Below, piece by piece: positions 58,366 to 64,000 of a DNA stretch of 64,000 bases; within the stretch, counting starts at the first letter, position 1, and the number at the start of each line of letters is the position of its first letter. The stretch is from Mesohalobacter halotolerans (lineage in GTDB: Bacteria > Bacteroidota > Bacteroidia > Flavobacteriales > Flavobacteriaceae). Location of the stretch: positions 682,001-746,000 of the forward strand of contig NZ_SWMU01000001.1 in the NCBI RefSeq assembly GCF_006120725.1, read 5' to 3'. The translations under genes and the position numbers were made by a program. The notes below the pieces were generated by a model. That model saw only the letters and a list, made by a program, of their open reading frames with translations. It made no database searches and was not told the origin of the DNA.

Positions 58366-58368
58366 AAT

Positions 58369-59757
58369 TTAAATAAAGTGATAGGTTAACATGATGATTA
58401 AAGCCACTCCAAGAGGTATAAGATTTCGTTTAACGATGTCTATGGTTGAGACTTTGGCGATTTCGGCAGTGGCAATAATAACACCGGCTACCGGAGAAAC
58501 GGTTCTACCCATTGAAGCAGAAAACTGCATGGGTAAAAGTATTGAAGTGGTCTCAGCACTAAGACCTTTTGAAATTTTGGGAATCAGTGGCCCAAAGGCA
58601 AAAAATGAAGCATTCCCGCTACCCATGAGCATAGAGGCTAAAAAGATCATTACTGTCATGACAATACCAATACCAATCAGACCAAAGCCTGCATTTTCAG
58701 CAATTGCTAATAAACCTTCTATAAACCCAAGACTGATCAAGCCTTTGGCAAATATGTCTGCAGTGATGATGAGCGTCACCACTGTTTTAAAAATATTGCC
58801 CATCCCATTCCAAAAGATTTTCAGCGAATCAAAAAGCTCTTTTAGGTTTCGTTTTCTGATGCCTTCAAATATCAGTGCAATAAACAAGCTGATAAACATC
58901 GCTGTGGTTGTATCTAAAGTAATCGGGCTTGGAAACAAACTGAATAATTTTGAAAACACAATCAGCAACACAATTGGTAAAACAGGTATAACCGCATAGA
59001 TTAAGGGTACTCCCAGTTTTTCTGAGTTTTGTTTGTCTTTTTTAAGTTTTTCAGCATTTTTAGACGCTTCAGGGTCTTCGTTTCTTTTTTTGTCAAAGTA
59101 TTTATTGACAAAATAATACGTGATCATCATGGAAATGCTCAAGGGCCAGACCAGTGGAATTTGAAAATCTACCAAATACGCTATGGCAGGTAATTTAGCG
59201 ATTGAAGCCGCACTAACGCTCATGGCAGAAGCAGGTCCCATGCCAAAAGCCGTTGCTGCAGTAATCACAGAAACTGCTGATAATCTGCTTACCCCAAGAT
59301 TGACTAATATAGGAAACAATGACGCCATAAGCAATAATCCCAGGCCAGCAGCCGAAGGGATAGATACAAACAGCACCTGACCAATCGGAATCACCATTGA
59401 GGCCGCGATGTAGGGTTTTTTCTTAAATAGCTGAAGTGGTTTCATGGCCACATGCACGAGGGCTTTGGACGCTCCTATCTTATCGATATATGCGACAAAA
59501 CCACCAATAGCCATAATCATGAGGCCAACACCGGCGTTGGTTTTGCTAAAGGATTCTTTAATGTATCTAAAAAAATCAAAACCGATAAACCCAGTTTCAT
59601 CTTTTAGTTTTGGCAAGCCATAATTCAGCAGAAAAGACACGAGCAACATCAAGAGTCCGGATACCAGTAATATGGCATGCGGGTTGTGTTTTTTAAGCAG
59701 TAATCTGGCGACCACTACTATAAAAATCAGCGATATGATGAGACCTGTATAATCCAT
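58369..59757 (-). CDS. DcuC-family dicarboxylate/amino-acid carrier
   Basis: A 462-residue inner-membrane carrier with about 12 helices. DcuC-family features include MIMAIGGFVAYIDKIGASKALV, IPSAAGLGLLLMASLFPIL, AATAFGMGPASAMSVSAA and the late MQFSASMGRTVSPVAGVIIATA. DcuC members move C4-dicarboxylates; related proteins move amino acids or dipeptides. The placement next to IadA suggests uptake of beta-aspartyl peptides or their products, an inference. Confidence 0.82.
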   Translation of the reverse strand: MDYTGLIISLIFIVVVARLLLKKHNPHAILLVSGLLMLLVSFLLNYGLPKLKDETGFIGFDFFRYIKESFSKTNAGVGLMIMAIGGFVAYIDKIGASKALVHVAMKPLQLFKKKPYIAASMVIPIGQVLFVSIPSAAGLGLLLMASLFPILVNLGVSRLSAVSVITAATAFGMGPASAMSVSAASIAKLPAIAYLVDFQIPLVWPLSISMMITYYFVNKYFDKKRNEDPEASKNAEKLKKDKQNSEKLGVPLIYAVIPVLPIVLLIVFSKLFSLFPSPITLDTTTAMFISLFIALIFEGIRKRNLKELFDSLKIFWNGMGNIFKTVVTLIITADIFAKGLISLGFIEGLLAIAENAGFGLIGIGIVMTVMIFLASMLMGSGNASFFAFGPLIPKISKGLSAETTSILLPMQFSASMGRTVSPVAGVIIATAEIAKVSTIDIVKRNLIPLGVALIIMLTYHFI

Positions 59758-59768
59758 GTTAGATTAAC

Positions 59769-60776
59769 TTAGAATGAGCTGCCATCAACTTTTGTTCCCG
59801 GTGAGTACAAAGCGCCGTTCGCTTCCTCGATGTCCTGATCGTGTTGTACAAAATCACCGGTGAGGTCCGGGAATCGCGTGTAGGATTCATTCGGATTGTT
59901 GGATAAAGGCTCAACATCAAAGGTGAGGACAACATTACCATTAGCATCGGCTACCGTTACAAAGTCACCAGAATTGTTCATGTTTATGACACTTTCTGAA
60001 CCTGTTTGAACAATAGCTCCACCAAAATCTCCTGTTGGTGAACCTCCTCCAAAAAGGACAAGCACACCGTTTACAGGTACAATAGTTCCCTGTGGAAAGA
60101 TATGTCTGACTTCAGAAGCATCAGATACGGTCCAACCAGACATATCCAGTTCAGGACCTGAATTGAAGAATTCAATAAACTCATCCTCATTAGGGTCTCG
60201 GGTGCCATCATTATTGGCATCACCAGCACTTCCAGATGGTGGGTCATATAAAACTTCATTAATCAAAAAGCCTAAGAACGGGCAACCATTGTTTAATGGG
60301 TCACCGGGAGTATTTGGGCACTCATCTTCGTTGTCAAATACCCCATCTCCATCGGTATCGACATCATCGTCCTGAAGGATGATTTGAATTTCTGTGGTTG
60401 AGAATTCAGTCAGTACTTCAGAGGCATCAAGACTTACAATAATGCTTTCAGGCTCTTCAAGCATGGTATCCTGAATACTGTTTAAGGTAATATCACCGGA
60501 TAATTCACCCTTAGGGATTGTAATGCTATTGCTGCTTGTGCTGTAATCTTCAGACAGGTTGGCTGATCCGGAAAAATTAAGATTAAAATTTAAGTCTTCA
60601 GAAAACGTGCCATTAAGCGTTGCAGTAATTGTTACATTGCCATCGGCTTCAGAAAGACTTTCACTGCTCGATGAAAGTGCTACAACCGGTAAAATATCAT
60701 CTGTAGTACATGCAAACTGAAAGAGGCATAACAATATGATACTTATTACCCGGGTTATGTTTCTACTTTTGTTCAT
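59769..60776 (-). CDS. Lamin-tail-domain surface lipoprotein
   Basis: A 335-residue lipoprotein (lipobox FQFACTT, Cys23). A Calx-beta-like domain (about 33-140, SEADGNVTITATL ... EPESIIVSLDAS) is followed by a TSP3-like calcium repeat (DTDGDGVFDNEDECPN, near 143) and a C-terminal lamin-tail domain (about 168-330). The latter carries LINEVLYDPP, a dockerin-like GDANNDGTRDPNEDEF and FFNSGPELDMSGWTVSD. The domain is paralogous to that of the protein at 60906. It heads the eight-gene array; the DcuC gene follows after 11 bp. Confidence 0.85.
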   Translation of the reverse strand: MNKSRNITRVISIILLCLFQFACTTDDILPVVALSSSSESLSEADGNVTITATLNGTFSEDLNFNLNFSGSANLSEDYSTSSNSITIPKGELSGDITLNSIQDTMLEEPESIIVSLDASEVLTEFSTTEIQIILQDDDVDTDGDGVFDNEDECPNTPGDPLNNGCPFLGFLINEVLYDPPSGSAGDANNDGTRDPNEDEFIEFFNSGPELDMSGWTVSDASEVRHIFPQGTIVPVNGVLVLFGGGSPTGDFGGAIVQTGSESVINMNNSGDFVTVADANGNVVLTFDVEPLSNNPNESYTRFPDLTGDFVQHDQDIEEANGALYSPGTKVDGSSF

Positions 60777-60822
60777 AAGTCAAAAAATTATTTGGTTTCA
60801 ACTTTTAAAGTTGTAAATAATC

Positions 60823-60850
60823 ATACCAGTTTATGTAAAAATTCATACCA
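60823..60850. promoter_or_regulatory. ATACCA direct repeat, candidate MocR operator
   Basis: ATACCA at 60823-60828 and 60845-60850, 22 bp start to start. ATACCA direct repeats are the sites of the MocR-type GabR of Bacillus. The pair lies 47-74 bp upstream of the first gene of the minus-strand array (ATG 60776). Confidence 0.5.
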
Positions 60851-60865
60851 ATTACATCTGGAATA

Positions 60866-60894
60866 TCAAAAAGGCCGTTTAATTAAAAACGGCC
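60866..60894 (-). terminator. Rho-independent terminator of the lamin-tail/T9SS gene
   Basis: On the minus strand GGCCGTTT pairs with AAACGGCC around a short loop (60894-60873), followed by TTTTT. It ends the gene at 60906-62645 and separates it from the array downstream. Confidence 0.8.
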
Positions 60895-60905
60895 ATATAT
60901 TGATT

Positions 60906-62645
60906 TTAATTTATAATTAATTTTTGAGTATAACTGCTTTTAGAAACAGAGACTCTTATAAAATAAACACCACTCTCTAAGCGCGATATGTCTAACTTGT
61001 CACTTTCTAAAGTTGTGCTTAGGATATTTCTACCCATGAGGTCAAAAATTTCAAGGTTTTTAATTCCTTCAATATTAGATTCTATATTCACAAATCCATC
61101 TCTTACAGGATTGGGGTATATTTTGAATTTGTTATTGAAGTTTACATCTTCAACAGAAAGTGTAGATCCATCAACTTGCAATCCAGGAGAATAAACTAGT
61201 GCTGGATTAGCATTGGTATGAAAATCGTAACCTCCGGTAATATCTGGATTTCTAGTGATAGATTCGTTAGAGCCAAAATCAATACCCAAATCAGATTCAA
61301 GTTGCGGGCTATTTAGCTCTAAAACAAAATCGTCATTAGCAGTTGTAACAGTTACAACGTCACCACTATTTGACAAGTTTAACTGCCCATCAGAAGCCGT
61401 CTGGACTATAGCTGTTCCAAAACTGCCTGTTGGCGTTCCACCACCAAACACAACATATGCGCTGTTTGGAGACAAGACTGTATTTGCAGGCACGGTGTGT
61501 CTTGGGGTTCCTGAGCCAAGAGCATTTGAGTCATAGATTTTATAACCACTGATGTCCAAACTAGAATTTGAATTATTGAAAAATTCTAAAAATTCATCGT
61601 CCAAAGCATCTCTCGTTCCATCATTATTGGCGTCGCCTTCAACTTCTGGCGTTGCACTATCATCACTTGGTGGGTCAAAAAGCGCTTCATTAAGTACTAA
61701 TGGTACACAAACTGGACTTTCTACATCAACTGACAAATCACAAACTCCACCATCGCCAAGATCACTTAATGTTACGGTAACATCAGTGCCTTCTGGAATA
61801 TTCATGATTTGAATTATTCCTGAATCCATCATGTTTGGGTCATCACCACCAACAGTGCCAGCAGTTGTCGATACTGTAAATGTATTTCCATCATTGGCAT
61901 TAGAAAAATCAATACTAGCAGTATAAGTATCATCAGTAGCACCAACAGCTTCAGACATGCAATTTACAGAAGTTGTGTTTCCAAAAATTGTTGTACAAAC
62001 ATTACCTGTTGGGGTCCATCCTGAACCTGTGCCTAAAGGGAATGTGCCTCCGAGACTTGCAAAATAGGTTTCTAAATTAGGGCTAACAACACCACCTTCG
62101 CAAGCCGTGTGGTCATCTAATTCCTGTTCTGGTGTAATATCCCAATGGGTTGGATCCCAAGTTCCAAGATCTGGAATTCCATCTAGTCGCGTTGCCACGG
62201 CATCACTGTGTTGCCAATTAGAATCCGTATCGTTATCTGCATCGGTTTCAGTTTTACCAAATTGGCTAACTACTGTACCGTTTAATACAACTTGATAGCC
62301 GTCATCTCCATTGGTTGAAGTTCCAACAACAACCGTATTTGATGCATCAAAAGTCGTAGAAGGAAACTCAGCTTGCATGAGTGCAATATCTCTAACGATA
62401 TATACAAACGTATCTGTTTGAACACCCAATGCAGAAATATCAATTTGATTGTCTGCCCAAGGATCTCCATTTTGCATATAATTTAAGGTCACTTCAGACC
62501 CAAAATCTACCGTGCCATCTACATAAAGTTCAACAGTTTTTACAAAAGGACTCGAACATCCGGTTTCAATAATCTTAGTAATCGTCACATTTTGAGAAAA
62601 TGCGCCAACACTAAATAAAAGAATTAATAAGTACAATTTTTTCAT
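60906..62645 (-). CDS. Lamin-tail-domain protein with T9SS sorting domain
   Basis: A 579-residue secreted protein. It has a signal peptide (cleavage near AFSQN), an N-terminal domain (about 20-130: VTITKIIETGCSSPFVKTVELYVDG, in parts ITKIIETGC and VKTVELYVDG), a Cys-containing middle part and a lamin-tail domain (about 318-490). The C-terminal type A sorting domain carries FKIYPNPVRDGFVNI ... LESGVYFIRVSVSKSSYTQKLIIN (last 75 residues). The lamin-tail part (LNEALFDPP, GDANNDGTRDALDDEF, VVFGGGTPTGSFGTAIVQTA) mirrors the lipoprotein at 59769. The gene is divergent from the MocR-like gene. Confidence 0.88.
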   Translation of the reverse strand: MKKLYLLILLFSVGAFSQNVTITKIIETGCSSPFVKTVELYVDGTVDFGSEVTLNYMQNGDPWADNQIDISALGVQTDTFVYIVRDIALMQAEFPSTTFDASNTVVVGTSTNGDDGYQVVLNGTVVSQFGKTETDADNDTDSNWQHSDAVATRLDGIPDLGTWDPTHWDITPEQELDDHTACEGGVVSPNLETYFASLGGTFPLGTGSGWTPTGNVCTTIFGNTTSVNCMSEAVGATDDTYTASIDFSNANDGNTFTVSTTAGTVGGDDPNMMDSGIIQIMNIPEGTDVTVTLSDLGDGGVCDLSVDVESPVCVPLVLNEALFDPPSDDSATPEVEGDANNDGTRDALDDEFLEFFNNSNSSLDISGYKIYDSNALGSGTPRHTVPANTVLSPNSAYVVFGGGTPTGSFGTAIVQTASDGQLNLSNSGDVVTVTTANDDFVLELNSPQLESDLGIDFGSNESITRNPDITGGYDFHTNANPALVYSPGLQVDGSTLSVEDVNFNNKFKIYPNPVRDGFVNIESNIEGIKNLEIFDLMGRNILSTTLESDKLDISRLESGVYFIRVSVSKSSYTQKLIIN

Positions 62646-62710
62646 AAATCTAAATTTAATTAATAAAACGTTTTCGTGGTTATGTAATACAATATTAGAA
62701 TCTAATTAAG

Positions 62711-62749
62711 TATATTTATCATACCAATTTAATAAACTTATGCATACCG
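62711..62749 (+). promoter_or_regulatory. MocR-like gene promoter with overlapping ATACC(A/G) direct repeat
   Basis: TATATTTA (62711-62718) is a one-mismatch -7 box. ATACCA (62721-62726) and ATACCG (62744-62749) form a direct repeat spaced 23 bp, overlapping the start codon at 62740. It matches the pair upstream of 60776, suggesting autoregulation and a shared regulon. Confidence 0.45.
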
Positions 62750-64000
62750 ATAGCAATTTTATATTAAATACCATTTGCGATGAGTTTAATTTTAGTGATG
62801 GGAATAAAAAACTCAGTAAATATTTAAAACTTACCACTTATTTAAGAGAAAAAATTGAGCATCGTGAATTTCCACATGCGTATTATCTGCCATCAACACG
62901 ACAACTAGCAAAAAATTTAAACATTTCAAGAAGCACAGTTATTAAAGCTTATGAGCAGCTCCAATTTGAGGGTTTAATTAATTCCAAATCAGGTTCTGGA
63001 TATCAAATTACCAATATCTTTGAATCTCAAGATTTTGACAGTAAGATTAAAAATGACGTCAATTATCCAGAAATTTCAAAAAAAGGGAAATCGTTTTTAA
63101 AAAATGTATCCTTAATCCACAGCACTGACGAAAAATTTATAGGGTTTAGACCCGGACTTCCGCCTCTAGACGTCTTTCCGGTAAACCAATGGAAACGTTT
63201 ATCCAATTTGTATTGGCGCCATATCAAATATTCGTCTTTATCTTTTTCGGATTCATCAGGTATAGAAGTCTTGAAAAAGAATATAGCTAAATATCTAAAT
63301 TTGACACGTGGTTTAAAATGTGATTATCACCAAATTGTGATTGTTTCCGGCTCTTTACAATCCTTATATCTAATAGGTAATGCACTACTCAATCCCAGCG
63401 ATACTATGGTGATGGAAAACCCCACATTCCCCAATGTGAACTCCATATTTAGAAGCCTAGATGCTAATATCAAACCTGTATCGGTAGATGATGAAGGCAT
63501 CAAAATCAATGATTTAAAATTGTTAGAAAATGAAAGTCCAAAACTTATTCATTTAACACCTTCAAACCATTATCCAACTGGTGTGAAAATGAGTCTTCAA
63601 CGAAAACGAGAAATTTTAAAATGGGCCAATAAGCATGAAGCCATAATCATAGAAAATGACTACGACCACGAAATTAGTAATTGGAAAACTAAAAAGGAGT
63701 CTATTTTTAGTCTTGATCAACAGCAACGCACAATTTTTCTAGGAACTTTTAATAGACTGCTACACCAATCTGTCAGACTCGGTTATATGGTGGTTCCGTA
63801 TTACTTATTAGAAACAATTAAAGCTTTACAAAAACATTCTCATCGCTTTGTGTCGCCATCAAACCAAGTAGTAATGAGTCAATTTATAGAAAAAAACCAT
63901 CTTTACAATCACATTAAAAATGTTGTAGATGTGGCTAAAGAGAGAAAAACCACGTTTATTGAAAACTTTAAAAAGCATATGCATCCATCGATGACAATTA
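62740..64000 (+). CDS. MocR/GabR-type transcriptional regulator (partial)
   Basis: The gene runs off the window; 420 codons are visible. A GntR-type winged helix (about 31-93: LPSTRQLAKNLNISRSTVIKAYEQL) is joined to a fold-type I aminotransferase-like domain (IVIVSGSLQSLYLIGNALL, LTPSNHYPTGVKMS, IIIENDYDHEI). This is the MocR architecture, in which the PLP domain senses a ligand. The segment normally carrying the PLP lysine, GTFSK-like, reads LGTFNRLLHQSVRLGYMVVP here, with Arg at residue 339 in place of Lys, so covalent PLP binding is doubtful. It is divergent from the lamin-tail/T9SS gene. The 3' end is missing. Confidence 0.88.
   Translation, partial: MHTDSNFILNTICDEFNFSDGNKKLSKYLKLTTYLREKIEHREFPHAYYLPSTRQLAKNLNISRSTVIKAYEQLQFEGLINSKSGSGYQITNIFESQDFDSKIKNDVNYPEISKKGKSFLKNVSLIHSTDEKFIGFRPGLPPLDVFPVNQWKRLSNLYWRHIKYSSLSFSDSSGIEVLKKNIAKYLNLTRGLKCDYHQIVIVSGSLQSLYLIGNALLNPSDTMVMENPTFPNVNSIFRSLDANIKPVSVDDEGIKINDLKLLENESPKLIHLTPSNHYPTGVKMSLQRKREILKWANKHEAIIIENDYDHEISNWKTKKESIFSLDQQQRTIFLGTFNRLLHQSVRLGYMVVPYYLLETIKALQKHSHRFVSPSNQVVMSQFIEKNHLYNHIKNVVDVAKERKTTFIENFKKHMHPSMTI

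Noticed and set aside
58391-58999. 202-codon plus-strand frame antisense to the DcuC-type carrier
   Set aside because: It is the complement of membrane-helix codons. The carrier on the other strand has clear family motifs; no promoter is seen for the antisense frame.

Overview
The window is AT-rich DNA from a member of the Bacteroidota, almost certainly family Flavobacteriaceae. The evidence is a full-length sprA (type IX secretion translocon and gliding), a RemB-like gene, several proteins ending in type IX (Por) sorting domains, a TIGR04283/DUF547 pair, flavobacterial promoters of the TAnnTTTG type, and the absence of strong Shine-Dalgarno sequences. The genus cannot be fixed from sequence alone. 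A marine, Psychroflexus-like flavobacterium is plausible given the NhaD antiporter, two Na+/dicarboxylate-type carriers and several broken genes, but this is inference.

Layout. 1-1382: tandem ~125-bp hairpin-rich repeats, a small orphan gene with its own promoter and terminator, a GIY-YIG nuclease remnant and tRNA-Ala(GGC). 1463-11792: housekeeping genes (HupE-like membrane protein, dCMP deaminase, S41 protease, rsmI, thymidine kinase, alanine racemase, ABM protein, phosphoesterase with an AlbA_2 protein, trmN6, marC, DUF3109). 12202-14818: a T9SS cargo gene broken by one TGA, then a tiny PID-CTERM-like secreted peptide. 14929-20326 (minus): TIGR04283 glycosyltransferase, DUF547, nhaD, glutamate-type dehydrogenase, anmK. 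20419-23536: rnpA, a second S41 protease, a DksA-like zinc-finger protein, and a toxin-antitoxin pair whose YoeB-like toxin is frameshifted. 23672-27489: gltX and maeB. 27619-39188: ruvA-sprA-gcvH-vanZ-tonB-remB, with remB interrupted by TAA. 39185-50697: a lipoprotein, AddA-like helicase-nuclease, kbl, OmpA/TSP3 protein, AddB-like nuclease, recJ, LysE-type exporter.

The most interesting region is 50702-64000. A tightly packed minus-strand array of eight genes runs from 60776 to 50702: lamin-tail lipoprotein, DcuC-family carrier, isoaspartyl dipeptidase (IadA-like), OprP-type porin, secreted M14 carboxypeptidase, second OprP-type porin, a decayed secreted alpha/beta hydrolase, and an SLC13/DASS carrier. 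Together they look like an outer-membrane-to-cytoplasm route for acidic or beta-aspartyl peptides. Upstream are a second lamin-tail protein with a T9SS sorting domain and a divergent MocR/GabR-type regulator that runs off the window. Direct ATACCA repeats spaced 22-23 bp (the motif recognised by Bacillus GabR) occur both at the regulator's start and upstream of the array, suggesting one regulon. The regulator carries Arg where the PLP-binding Lys is expected.

Five loci in 64 kb are visibly broken: GIY-YIG remnant, T9SS cargo, YoeB-like toxin, RemB, alpha/beta hydrolase. The two simplest nonsense changes are both C:G to T:A transitions (inferred Trp TGG to TGA and Gln CAA to TAA). Whether this is genuine decay or sequencing/assembly error cannot be decided from the sequence alone.
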